From Thamnidium elegans (Eukaryota; Mucoromycota; Mucoromycetes; Mucorales; Mucoraceae): DNA of 64,000 nucleotides. The position numbers and the translations under genes were made by a program. The number at the start of each line of letters is the position of its first letter. Position 1 is the stretch's first letter. This document shows positions 35,660-48,400 of the stretch, piece by piece. Under the pieces are notes generated by a model. The model did no database searches. It was not told where the DNA came from and saw nothing but the letters and a program-made list of their open reading frames with translations. The DNA lies in NCBI GenBank assembly GCA_025201345.1, contig JAIXMG010000022.1:186001-250000 (forward strand). The letters are read 5' to 3'.

Positions 35660-37801
35660 GTATGTAACACTAGTAAATAGTCAATCTGATTTTAAGTACA
35701 AAAAATAAGCTATGTGAATGAGATCAAGAAATACAAAAAACCCGAAATCAATTATACCCTGTTTTCATGAAGACAAGCTTGACTAATCAATGTTATCAAT
35801 TATAGCCACAAATTAAATGTATATAAATAGTCGAAAGCATTGCATAAAGCAAAGCGCTACGTAGTAATTCAATTAATCACAATATGATTAAGTGCAATAG
35901 ATTAAACCTAGTATTATTATTAACCGACAATGCAAATCTCATCTCTCGACAATTGTATTTTATCTTTTTTTTTTTTTGTAACGGCCAATTTCATTTTTCT
36001 GTGATCGCCAATTACATTTTTTGTAACCGCCAATATCCACCGGCCTGACTGTATATGCGCATAAACAAATACACACGGACATCAGTTTATTAAAAGATAG
36101 CATTATGTAACAAGACCTTCAGATAGATTATTTAAGTGTATCATGGAGTAACCGGAACGGCTTGTAGATAACGTGAGCACTCTCAATATAGATAAGACTA
36201 AATTAAAACCTTTTTTTTTTGATTTTGTTTATTAAAACTCGTTAAATGTTTTTCTTTTGGGGGCCACAAGGATCATTTTTAGAGTAACCAGGAATATCTT
36301 GCTGTCACTTGGCGTCTTTTTGAGATGGCTAATTCGTATGCATTAACCAATAGACTATAATACACATACTTTTTGAGACATTCAATATACGCGAGTCGAT
36401 TATTTGAAGATCGTGTTTAATTAATTGACAACTATTCGAAGCTGAGATACAAATAAAAGAAAAACTTGATTATTTTTTTTTTTTTACATAGAGTTAGTTG
36501 ATATGTATGACGATGTTGCTACCTCTAGCCAACATAAAAAAAAAGAGGGGGGCGGTACACGGATTATCATTATAGTCATTGGCCTTCTGATAAGTTGGTG
36601 GTAGCATGAATTTACATCACGTGCGACAAAAAAGAAAAGAGAACTTGGCACATGATTTGTTCCATGAAAGATATTACCTAAAATACATTAAAATTTATGT
36701 GTGCCCATTAAAAAAAAACTGCAATTCCTCCTTTTTTTCCGTTTTTGTTTATTACGGATACTGCTAAAATAGAAAAAAAAACTGTTCGTATATTTGTTTT
36801 TGCAAGAAAACAAAACGATTTATATTGTAAAGTAAACACAAACAGAAATTTGAAAGACGCGTGTTTAATTTCGTATGTAAAAGTGATTGGTTTTGTAGAA
36901 ACCAATTTCATTATTCAACTTTTTTTTTTCTGTACTCAGGTACAAAAATTAAACCAATCAATTTTTAACGTCAAAAAAAAAATTTCCATTAGCAAGCAAA
37001 CCGATCAACACCAATTAAAAATAAACGTTCTGGTATACTTTTTATTATTCGAACTCTTATTATACCGTCCAGTCGGAGCACTCAACAATATTAAAAAAAA
37101 AAATTGTATCACCTTTTAAAAAGAAACTATACCAAACGTTTTTTTTTTTAGTTATGATCCGATAGAATAAACAGTAAACCCCGAATTAATTTTTTTGTTG
37201 TTGTAAAACGGTTCATACCGGGTAGATTAGCTTCGAAACACTGCTCATTATTTTGCATGATAACAAAAAAACTTTGTATAAGAAAAAAAACAATGGTCTC
37301 CAGGTCTACATTCCCGAAAAAAAAAAAACTTTTTCACACAAAAAAAAATTCCGAAAAGGATATACAAAAAAAGTCATTACATATAATGGCACTGACAAGA
37401 AAGGTGGAAAATACAAGAACTTTAATCATATTACTCCTTTATTACCTCTCCTTTTTTAAGTGACACTATGTGCCACTTTGTTTTTTTTAAGCAAGTTGAC
37501 AAAAAAAAAAAAAAGCATCCCCTTCTCTTTGTTTTAGGGTAAAACTGTAGAGCCTAATTGATATCATGCAGATAAATAACAAAAAAAAAAAAACTTGCTA
37601 CTTTTAAAATGTGCTCATTCCTATTTCTATTTTTAGATATTAACATATAGTTACACACGTTCCTTTTAAATTAAAAGAAGCCTTTATTTACAAAATACAA
37701 AAATATGGGAGAGAGAGAGGGTATGATAAAAAAAAAGGGTAAGACTTCCCTTTTAAAAAAAAATATTTTTTTGTTGTTGTTGCCAAGATAATATAAACAA
37801 T
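35660..37801. other. Long intergenic region
   Basis: About 2.1 kb without a supported gene. It contains the 22-23 nt imperfect tandem repeat at 35978-36040, then AT-rich DNA with A/T runs. Frames at 36745-37119 and 37253-37463 are Lys/Phe/Ile-rich translations of runs and are not called. Confidence 0.4.
35978..36040. repeat. Imperfect 22-23 nt tandem repeat
   Basis: Unit 1 35978-36000 and unit 2 36001-36022 share GT.A.(C/G)GCCAATT.CATTTTT; a partial third unit begins GTAACCGCCAAT at 36023. It lies in a gene-free region next to the C2H2 pseudogene and could be protein-binding sites (CCAAT-like core) or the edge of an eroded element. Confidence 0.6.
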
Positions 37802-38038
37802 TTACAAGTGAAAGGAAACAAGTCGATTCATAGGATCCGAAGTAATACGAGTATCAGTTTTGTTTGTAGAGCCTTTAAACAAATGTTGAAAGAGTTTAGT
37901 AACAATAGCTGGTGGATTAGTAGACAGCGACGATTGTTGTTGCTGTGCTTGCATAGATGCATTATATGTCATTGGTAAAATATCTTGATGTTTTTGACGA
38001 AGAAGAATAGGATCAATATCAGTTTGGAAAAAAGTCAT
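37802..38038 (-). CDS. Small hypothetical protein (78 aa)
   Basis: An intronless frame on minus starts at ATG 38038 (MTFFQTDIDPILLRQKHQD) and ends ..SDPMNRLVSFHL. Composition is balanced, with a short Gln stretch and no homopolymer origin. It is divergent from NOC2 (ATGs about 240 bases apart), so a shared promoter is likely. No domain is recognised. The short T-rich leader and real-looking amino-acid use favour a gene, but this is inference. Confidence 0.4.
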   Translation of the reverse strand: MTFFQTDIDPILLRQKHQDILPMTYNASMQAQQQQSSLSTNPPAIVTKLFQHLFKGSTNKTDTRITSDPMNRLVSFHL

Positions 38039-38281
38039 TATATATATATATAAAAAGGTTAAAGAAAGAAAAAAGAAACCTTCGAAAAACGTTTTCTTTT
38101 TATAAGATTTGACTTTCTCCCTGAGCGGTGAATAAATACGTTTCCATGACACCCCGTTTCCATGATCGAAAAAAAAAGCCCCATGAAAAATGGTCACGCG
38201 TATCCTTATTTACATAACCTTTCTTTTTTCGAAAGAAAAAAAAAGCAAGATCGTTTCTTTTTAAAAAAACAAAAACAAAAA

Positions 38282-40634
38282 ATGGGTAGCAAAGAAAAGA
38301 AATCAACTATTAAATTTCAAAAGAATAAACTTAAGGGCGTTGTTAAGAAGAGAAAGGAATCCAATAAGTTCAAGAGACAAGTTGTAAAGCGTCAATTACG
38401 TCGTGGCGCTCCCACCGATCCTCATAAAGGTAGTGTATAAAAAAAAAAAACTTTATGCAAACTTCTTTTTTTTTTTTTTAAACTAACTGTTTTATTCCGT
38501 AGACGATGAAAAGAAGCTTGAAATACCTGCCCCTGTAGATACGTACGTACAAAAAAAAAATATATATATATTCTCGAATACAATCCTCTCAACTAAAACC
38601 CCCCTTTTTTTATGTAAGAACAGAACTCCTTTAGTTAATGCTGAAGATTACTTTTGTAACTTCGTCATCGATACCGAAGAAACCCTTGATCTCAGTGACG
38701 ATGAGGTAAATAAAATAAAGTTTTTTTTTCTGTATATATAGAGCAGTGCGTTAATGCATATGATATCATATAGGAAGCAGATTTAGATGCATTAGATGCC
38801 TTTGAGGTAATTTTAGGACCTGATCAAAATATTGCTGCCGAGGGATTAGATGAAGATGAACAAGAAGAAAGCGATGATGACGAAGAAGATGAGGACGATG
38901 AGTACGAGTCTGTCGAAGAAGGAGACGATGATGAAGAAGATGAAGATATGGAAGATGGTAGCGATATGGATCAAGACGATAAATCAACACTTGTTACTTA
39001 CGCCATGTTAAAGGAATGGTCTGCAGCCGCAAATAAAAAATCACCTGCTGCCTGGAAGAAAATGTTGTTGGCTTTTAGATCTATTGTTAGATCAGACGAA
39101 CCACAAAAAACCAATTTCACATATCGCGTCGAAAGCAGCAAAGGTAATACAAAGAAAAAAATTTGCATGAATAAATTGTAATTACTAAAAAAAAAAAAAA
39201 ATTATAAAATAGTTTATGCCAAACTTATTAGAGATACATTAAAGGCAGCATATCCTATTTTAAGTAATCACATTTACTTTTTAAAAAAAGAGAAATATCC
39301 TGGAAAGACAAAGAACTGGCCAAAGTTGGAACGTGTCATCATCTTGTTTTTCAATAACTGTATTCGATTCCTTCGTGAGTTATCACATGACGATATCATT
39401 GAATACGTTTTAGAACATTTAGCTCCATGTACATTATATTTAGGTTGTTTACCTAAAGTCTCCAGAGAGTATCTTCGTGTAAGTGTTTTATATATGTGTG
39501 TGTGGGAGAAAAAAAAAACTCATCTCTTTTTTTTTCATTTTAGGTTTTATTAGACCGTTGGTCAGATGTTGCTCTTTCTGAACAAACACGTAATGCCTGT
39601 TACAAAGCCATTAAACACTTTTCCACCACAGCCATCGACGGAGCCCGTAAAGATTACATGCCTAACGCCTTAAAGGGTATCTACCTTGTCTTTGCTAACC
39701 GATCCACCAAGATCAACGAATCCAGTTTACCAGTCATCCAACAAATGATGGACGAAGCAGCAGACCTCTATACAGTCCACCCTAAATTAAGTTATGAGCA
39801 TGCCAGTGTTTACGTACGCCAACTTGCAGATCACTTGAAAAAGGCTAAAAAAGAGCAAACCGTTGAAAGTTTTAAAAAGATTTATACATGGCAATTCATT
39901 AGTTGTTTAGATTTCTGGGCTAGTGTCATTGCTGTTACTTGTGACCCCGCTGTAGGTGAATCCTCTCCTATGCAAGCCATTGTGCATCCTTTAGTTGAAG
40001 TCTGTCTTCATACCATTCGTTTAAATCCTACCGCTCAGTTCTTACCTTTACGTATTCATTTGATCCGTACTCTTACTGGTGTCATTGATTCTACCGGTTA
40101 CTATATTCCTTTGGCTCCTTATTTGTTTGAGGTGCTTAGTAGTGATATCTTTAAGGGTAAGGGCGCTGTTGACGTTGAATTACCAGAGTTCGATTGGACT
40201 TTACATCTTAAAACTCCAAAGGCTTATATGCAAGCAAAGTGTTACCAAGATGCTGTATTTAACGTCATGTATGATGGTCTTATTGACTTTTATGCATGTC
40301 TTGGTCTCTCTATTGCATTCCCCGAATTAGCTATTCCTGCTATTGATAAGGTAAAAAGCTATTTTTTTTTCTACTTGTTTTAGATTAATTACTAACAAAA
40401 TTATAGCTCAAGGAATATCTTGCAAAGATGAAGGGTACAAGATTTTTGAAATCTATTCGTACACTTGTTGAAAAGATGATCACTCACAAGAATTATATTG
40501 AACAAAAACGTGCACCAATTGAATATACACCCAACAAATTAGATGAGGCTAACGCTTTCTTAAGAACAACTGATTTCGAAACAACTCCACTTGGTAACTT
40601 TTTGAAAAAGAGAATTCAACAAAAGGAAGCTTAA
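38282..40634 (+). CDS. NOC2: Nucleolar complex protein 2 (ribosome biogenesis)
   Basis: Seven exons (38282-38429, 38503-38542, 38624-38705, 38774-39143, 39213-39478, 39544-40350, 40407-40634) give 646 residues. The N-terminus is basic (KKSTIKFQKNKLKG..), followed by a very acidic stretch (EEDEDDEYESVEEGDDDEEDED), then the Noc2 helical-repeat body: LERVIILFFNNCIRFLRELS, LAPCTLYLGCLPKVSREYLR, YTWQFISCLDFWASVIAVT and LPLRIHLIRTLTGVID. Noc2 pairs with Noc1 or Noc3 to move pre-60S particles from nucleolus to nucleoplasm. The stretch GTAATTTTAG inside exon 4 looks like splice borders but is only 10 nt and in frame, so it is kept as coding. Confidence 0.93.
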
Positions 40635-40743
40635 AAAAACAAAAAGAAAATTATAGACAATTATACATGCGTAAAAAAATAATAAAAAAAATAAAAAATC
40701 TGTCATACTACTGTTATTTTTTTATTATCAAGAGAGAGAAAAA

Positions 40744-43700
40744 CTAATACTTGTAGGCTTGACGAGTGGACATGTATGTGTCAGCTCTACATTACAAAAA
40801 ACAAGTAATTTTAGTTTCAAAAGGTTATTATACATATATATATTCAATTAGTACTTACTTGTTAAGACGAACAATAATATCATTAGGAATAGCAAAGTTG
40901 ATTAAACCAGTAAATGTTAAAAGAGTACGAGATTTTCGTTCCAAGCTTTCCAATTCCTAAAAAAAAAAAAAAAAAAAAAGAGTTACAATACAGAATTTAA
41001 AACCAAAATTTTGCAACAAACTTACCGAAGCAGGAACAGAAGTATCAGCACTATAAGTCAACCAAACCTTATACAAGATATCCATCACATTCAACAACAA
41101 TTCGGGTATATTCTTTTTGATTGTTTCAGCCAAATTACCAAACTGATTAACAGACAATTGAATTTGTTCCATATTTCCCTGTAACGGAATTACGTTGGCT
41201 TGTTGCATTAATTGAAGTGCTGTTTCGTATTGTCCCTGTTCATAAGCAACTCGGAACTGAAGTAATTGAATTAAAATACGAATGGTAATCTTTTTAGATT
41301 CCTCAATTAATGGGCTGATATATTGGTTCTTTTCGTAGTGGTGTATAGTTTCAAATGCAAATTGAATGATCTCTGTATTGGAGTATTGAGAGAGTGTAGG
41401 GTCGGTAGCTCTAAACGATTGGGGTTGCTGTAACGCATCACTTAACTCCTTTGCTAATACATCAGCCATTTGATTATAATCTCTAGATAAACTGTAGGCA
41501 TAAACTGCATCTATACAACGTCCTGTTTGAACACATTTTTCTGCAATGGGTCGAATAATTTCACTTGCAAACTCGTCTTCAGAGTTAATATTTAATAAAC
41601 CCCTTTGGTTATCAATCAAACCAGGCTAATATAACAAATAAAAGGGGGGATGTTAGTGACCTTTTTTATGATACATCAAAAAAAAAAAAAAATCCAACTT
41701 ACAATACGTTCTTGATCATCTGTACCAAGAATCATCTTGAAATATTTACTATTCAAAGTGAATTTACAGATATTATTTTTAGCAATTTGGACCATAGCAT
41801 CGTTAGGATATCCTTGTTTGATAGAGTATAATGAAGAAAGATATAAATACTGGAGAGCTTCGTTTGGTTTATCAGCCAAGTACACTTTAACATATTGATC
41901 GACTAATCGAGGGAAATTCAATGTAACACGATTTTCCTCATTTATAATCACTACAAATAAATATTAAATATTAGTTTTCCGTTAAATACTTGCTACAACA
42001 AAAAAAGCTTACATATTTTAGGTGTGTTAACCTTTTCAGGTGAGGCCATCTTTAATAACCCACAATAAACTAACGGAAGTGCGAAATGCACAGTCTCAAG
42101 TCTAAGTTTCTTTTGTTTACAGAAATGATCAATAGCTTCCTCAAACTGAAGTGTCAACAATAAGATTCTGAAAAACGTATAAGGATTGGTTTCATCACAA
42201 TCGAAATATTTGCTTCCAAGTGTAGTGATTTCCTTTTGGAAATCTTCAAGTCGGTAACGTTCAAACGAATATCTTTCTGTATCCGTAACTTCTCTAATCA
42301 ACATCAACTACGAAATTACAGTTATTAAATACAAACTTTTCCCCCCTTTGAATTGATAATGTATATTTACCTGGAGCCAGATGTAGTCTTCCGTGGTTTT
42401 AATCACATCAGGTGCATTCTTGTTATGCAACTCACATCGACCAAGAATCTTATAAATAATGATCTTGTAAGGGTCTACCTTATCATCACCGTACCCAAAT
42501 CGATAATAATCAGCTAAGATAGCTTCCTGTGTTGATTTAGATACACTAGTATAGTTTTTTTTTAAAAAAAAACCCAAAATTAGTTTACTAATAAAAAAAA
42601 AATCCCCCTTTCCTCTTCTCCTTACCAATGATCCTTTGCACTAGTATATTCTTTAAAGTAAGAAACAAACTTTCGTTCAGATGCAAACATTTCTCCATTC
42701 GAATTAACAAACTTGATAGCAAGATCCATATGTCCACTACGTATCAAGAGGAACATAAACACCCAAACAGGTACTTCATTCACTACTTCAATTTTATCAT
42801 CTGTCCAACCAGATGTTGTCTTGTAGGTAAGGTCGATGTATGCGCGTAAACGATGTGTGAATGAGGGAATACCTCCCACTTGCGTTTTAGATGCATTCTT
42901 GTTCAAGACGTCGTTAATAAATTGTGAGGATCTAAAAGAATGAATTAGTTTATACATTCCCACTTCGTGCTTCATAAAAAAAAAATAAAAAAAAAGAGTA
43001 CATACTGTTGTTCTAACCATGACTTGGATGCAGCAATTAATTGACGACGAGTTTGTGTAGCTGTAGCGCTGTGATAGGGTTGGATTATGTAGTCCTTAAG
43101 GAATCGTCCTTCTAATCGTCCATTGATACCCGACTCGTTAATGATATGGTTTAATATACTCCATGATTCATCTGCGCCATCTTGAGACTATTTTAAAAAA
43201 GAGTAAATATCAAGTAATTAACAAAAATAAATAAATGGTGCTTACTCTCTTCAAATCGGACAAGTTACGAATACTGGAAAGTTGTTTCAACAAGTCACAA
43301 TCCTTATTCATTAAGCGATCTTGATTCAACATGGTAACAACCTTTGCATAATCATTGATTCTCTATATATACATATTTTTTAGTCGTGGAGTCCCCCTTT
43401 TTCTCTTGTAAAAAAAAAAAAAAACTTACGTTAATACCAGTATTAACATTATCCTTTTCGAATTCTTTCAAATCGTTCGTATTCTCATCTTCCTCCATAC
43501 GTTCTCTATCCTTTTCTTCAATAAATTCTTCAAATTGACACTTGTAAAAATCATCAAATTCCTCATTGTTCTATCCAAGACAGATGGGGGGTTAATACCT
43601 AAATTTTTTTGCTACATAATATACGTTACAATATTTCTTTGCTCTTCAATAATGTCAATTAAGATACGTTCGTGTTCTTCGTTTAAAAATTTCTGTTATA

Positions 43701-44103
43701 TATATATATATTTTTAGCAAGTTACAATAATTTTACTCTCTGTTTTTTGCATACTTTAATATCTGTATGATCTTCCATTTGTATACTTTCAAAAGTAAGA
43801 CTTGTATTGACGGCATTGGATACATAATCAGTATCAATTCCATTACTTGCTAAAAAGTAATGACTATATACAAAAAAAAATGAGTATTCTTTTTTTTTTT
43901 TTAAAAAAAAAATATCTTTTATAAACAGAAACTTACGCTTTTGCATGAAGTTCAGGTGTAGGTTTAATTTTTTCATTCATAGCATTCATTTCCCTTTCCA
44001 TTTGATCAAGGGTCTTCTGAATCATGGGAAAGTTTCCCCTATCATTATCAGATAGAATCAATTCTGACTTCTGTCGAAGTTGTTTAAGAATCTCGAGAGA
44101 CAT
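40744..44103 (-). CDS. NIC96: Linker nucleoporin of the NIC96/NUP93 family
   Basis: Thirteen exons on minus (44103-43937, 43863-43755, 43692-43630, 43570-43430, 43362-43246, 43187-43006, 42931-42626, 42545-42371, 42307-42013, 41950-41703, 41625-41026, 40956-40859, 40786-40744) give 847 residues, every junction in phase. An N-terminal coiled coil (MSLEILKQLRQKSELIL and MIQKTLDQMEREMNAM) is followed by the alpha-solenoid of Nic96/Nup93, including WVFMFLLIRSGHMDLAIKFV, YTFFRILLLTLQFEEAIDHF and ALPLVYCGLL. It links the inner ring to the channel Nups of the nuclear pore. This is the most intron-rich gene here. It is convergent with NOC2, the stop codons about 110 bases apart. Confidence 0.93.
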
Positions 44104-45469
44104 GAATGACGTTCAATAAAGAGTACAGAAAGAACTGCAAAAAAAAAAAGAGACGTGTTTTTTATAAACACGATTTTTTTCAAAAAAACCGACTACTGTT
44201 TCGGCAGTCACTTGCTTCTTCCCTTTTTGGGTGTTTGTTTTAACAAAGGTTGTTAGGTAGAGTTCGTATATATTGGAAAATAATTCAAAAACTACGCTTT
44301 ATAGTTAAAATAATGTATAAAAATATACTTAATATTAGTTTGGTAAAATGACAAATATCTTTGCTTTTAATTGTCAATCATTCCTTCGAAAGCATCGATA
44401 TCACCCTAAAAATAACGAATAACATCATATTGATATTTACTGCTGAAAGGATATTATTAAAATAATCTTCTACTTTATAAGTGACATTGTTAGTTTCGTA
44501 AGATTTTAACAGCCCTTTCAACTCCTTGTCGACACTTGGATGACAACGTAAAGACAGCATAGAACACAGCTAGAAACATATGGCGGGACACAAACTAGTT
44601 TGTTTCCTCAAAAAAGGGTATTACATTAGCGGTTCTTTTTAAGGGTGACCGAAATACTCAGGAAATCTATCCTCAAATCGATTATTAGCGATAATAGTGG
44701 TGTTAAAGCGGGGGACGGAAGAAGGTGTTCTGGAGAAATCCACCCTTAAATAGAATGCTTTTAAATAGAGCCACTACTGTACCTGCAATAGAAGCAGAAG
44801 GCTCGAATGCACAAACTACAGCAAAGCGATTAAAAATATACAATGTCTCCAATAAAGATAAACTGTTTAATTCCAACTTATCTATGAGAGAACATTCGCA
44901 GAAAAGCATACACTGGTAACATGAAAACGTTAAAGTGTACAAGTATCCTCTTTCACAACTCAGACCATCCTTCTTAGGGATAATCACTCATATATAGCGA
45001 TAGCTCCACTTCAAACTTAGGATACTAGTCGTGTTTATATCTGGTTGAGTATGGCTTTGAATGAAAAAAGAAAAAAATAAAAGAAGGGAGGATTACAGCA
45101 ATTAGTATAATACGCAAAAGGGAACAAAATGACAAACGGGAATGGTTACAAAGAAGTGGAAGGTATGTAAAGTAATGATATACACGGACCCTCGTTTTTA
45201 TTTTTAATGAAAGCGGATATGCTCAAGTACATATCATACAAGTTCCACTTTCGTATGCTTACTTACCTTGTCGGATCAGACGACTTTTAATCGTTAAACA
45301 ACTTGCTTTATTCCTTGTCATGGATATATTTTATATATCAATTTAATTGGTATAGGGTTTGTATGGGTATTGCGGGGAAAGTATACCATGTTGCATGTAC
45401 ATTTTTTTACTGTAGTATCAATCATACATACCTTTTATAACAAGTGTGCATTAAAACTTTAATTGCCTT
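44104..45469. other. Upstream of NIC96; possible relic exons
   Basis: No complete gene. On minus, a segment SMLSLRCHPSVDKELKGLLK.. (about 44590-44440) can be joined by a 35-nt GT..AG gap to GDIDAFEGMIDN and a stop near 44366, but nothing joins upstream. A 94-codon minus frame (44987-44703) has uneven composition. These may be eroded exons. I assign no function. Confidence 0.3.
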
Positions 45470-48400
45470 TTTTTCGGCCCCTCATTTAGCCTTTTGCGAT
45501 TTCAATATTTTCAAATTAGTTGGTTGAGGAAAAGAAGAGAAAAAATTGGTTACACTTGCAGAACAAGGGCTTTATCTCGTTTTTAAAGCGAGAGAGAATA
45601 AAATACAAGCGAAATTATAGCTTTGGTCTTAAAGATAATACTATTAACTAAGTACGGTAGAGATATACATAAACCAAACAAGTCTAGGATTAAATATAGT
45701 TTATGCATCTCAAAGGTGGTATCGCTTTCGTATATATTTGTTTATCTTGGCAAAAAACTTTTAAACAGTCTATCGGCTGTTTTTAAGCGTTTTCGATACA
45801 TGTGACCTCCAATTTCAGAAATATCACTGTATGAAAACTTTTATAGCATGCTGTTTTTACTTATGATATGTAGAGATAGTTATAATAATGTATGATAAGG
45901 ATGAACTAAAATACCAATTCTATTATACGTAGCAAGTGGCACTTTTTGCTTATTTCTTTTTGATCAAAACAAAAACAGTTTAAACTTTACGTTGCTTGTT
46001 TTAAAACAAATATATTTTGCGTTTCATATTTCGCTGTCATTTAATGTAACATAACTACTCGGAACGAGTTTATGTGGTCCCGAAATAATGTATATATTTA
46101 CCTCTTTTTCTTCGTTTTACTCCTTTTTCTTTTCCTTCAGCAAAAATATTAGTATGGAAGAAGTATATGATTTTCTCCAACATACACACTATGCTATTTT
46201 TCGTAAGTAATTCTCTAACTGCAAAATAATTCCATCTTCTGTTTTTTTTTAAAAAGAAAAGCCTTCTCGTCATATAGATCTTGGAATGCATAAGACTTAT
46301 TTAAACTATTATTCCACTTTAACAAGAGAATTCCGATACAAAAGCCCAAATATAGAGTAAGTATAGAGTACGAAACAAAATATACGGTGATTTTGAACAG
46401 TTTGTAAAAATGTAGCAACGACAGTTATATCACTTATGATAAACATAAATCGAATATTTTAAGTTGGGGAGACCAAATTGTTAACTATTACGGAGAAGAT
46501 ATAGTACAAATCGATGTGTCCAGAGAGATATTATACCAACTCTTTAAGAAGGGCAAAGATTGCTGGGATCAAGATGACCTATTCACGTTAACAGCCGTAT
46601 CCTACTTTATTCGCTTATCCTTAGCAGAACTAATTGAAGATTCGAAAGGAGAAATTAGAGATAGTGATGCACTCCATTATGTATTAGTTGTACCGTCGGA
46701 GTGGGAAGAAGAAATAAGAGAAGTTCTGATTCGACCTATGTTTGTTCAAGCCAATTTAATATCAAAAGATGATCACCAAGACAGGCTTTTATTTTGCTCT
46801 GATATAGAATCTGCCTATTACGATTTAAGTAGTTATTTTACTAAAATGACGCGCAATACGATTATAGGTAGAATTGTTGCCGTGAAGGAGGATAAAGTGT
46901 CAATCAAGCTGGATTTAATCTCAAGTGGAAATCCTCTATTTGATTTTTCTGGTTCCGTAATGTTACCGAGAATCATGAATTCAAATACAGTGTCTCTTAC
47001 TTCTGACGATGTTAAAAATGGTATTAGAGAGTTTATAAAGATCAAATTCTCTTTCGATGCTCAAGAAGACACTATCCTAAATATTATGAAAGAATTGGGC
47101 AATGATACTTTTACTTATAATATGGTTAGTAATGCAACATGAGATTAATCAGACAATATCAACTAACAGGTTATTATAATAGGATGACAAAGACGAAGCT
47201 TCTTATTTAATGAAATCTTTCATTACTGACGAAAATATATCCGAATTTGATAAACACCAAGAAGAACTTATTAGATCCATTCGGCCTTTTGATATATGCG
47301 CTGAAATCAGTAAACATTTGCCTAATAACTTGATACAACTACTTCCAAACGACCTTGTAAAGGAGTATTCAATTGTAAAATTTACTGATGAATGTACTTC
47401 TAAAATCAAACTAGACGAAGGTCTATTACAGTGGTCAAGATTTCTGTTTGAGTATAATCGAATATCTGTCAGTTCCAACTATATCGTGCCTAAAAGCCCT
47501 TCGAATAAATATATTGACAATGAAGGTATTATGCGTGGGGCTTTTCGATACTCGATTAACGCAATTCAGAATTCTAACATATATGGTAAACCGCGTATAC
47601 TATCAACAGAACATTCGCCGATCTCGTCTTCAATATTCTTAAACTCGAAACCTGAGGCCATTATGAATATAGGTACACCATCATTATATACTTTATTATT
47701 TCAGTAGTAATACTTTTTACAATTAGATATTCTCGAATCTACAGTGTTATCGCTCTCACTTTTAGACGAAAATGGTCTAGTAAAAGAAATATGGGATCAC
47801 GACTACTTTGTACCTGAGATCGGGTAAGATATGAATACAACATTATATAGGTATCTATACTAAGACAACATTAGTTTGCGCTCTCTGGGATCGTTCTTTA
47901 CTCTTTCAGAAGTAGTAACATTAAATGTCAAAAAACCGTAAGTTTCTTCATATTTATTATGTATTTTACTACTAATTAAAAAATCAATGGCTTATTTAGA
48001 TTTATCACGTTTGTTGAAGAATACTTAACAGATGAATCGAAGATCTCTTCTGGTGAATTAAATAAGGACATGCTGATTGAAATAGAAAATATACTAAACG
48101 TAGAGAACCATAATAAAGATAGAATGGTATCTATGCAACAACAAGTATACATCAAAGCATTTGTATTGATTTATATGATTTATATAAATGTAATTGTATC
48201 AAGAAAGATGCCGAAAATTACAGGAGGTAACGACAATATAAAAACTGGATATGCTATTACTATTGAAAAGACGCTTCTCCAGAGATTACTTGTCACAGAA
48301 GACGAGTTAAGAGATATGATATATGCAAGCAATCTGGTACAAGAAAATGACAGTTATAAAAGACTCAGAATTACTACACAAGGAGAAGGTCTCCTACCTG

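Noticed and set aside
36745..37463. ORFs of 68-124 codons on +
   Set aside because: Run-derived Lys/Ile/Phe composition; no splice signals or motifs.
38812..38821. GTAATTTTAG as a possible intron in NOC2
   Set aside because: Only 10 nt and in frame; too short to splice.
47125..47182. TGA at the end of the exon-3 frame in Hsp70-like copy 2, as a premature stop
   Set aside because: It lies inside a GT..AG intron with a CTAAC branch site; copy 1 splices at the equivalent point.
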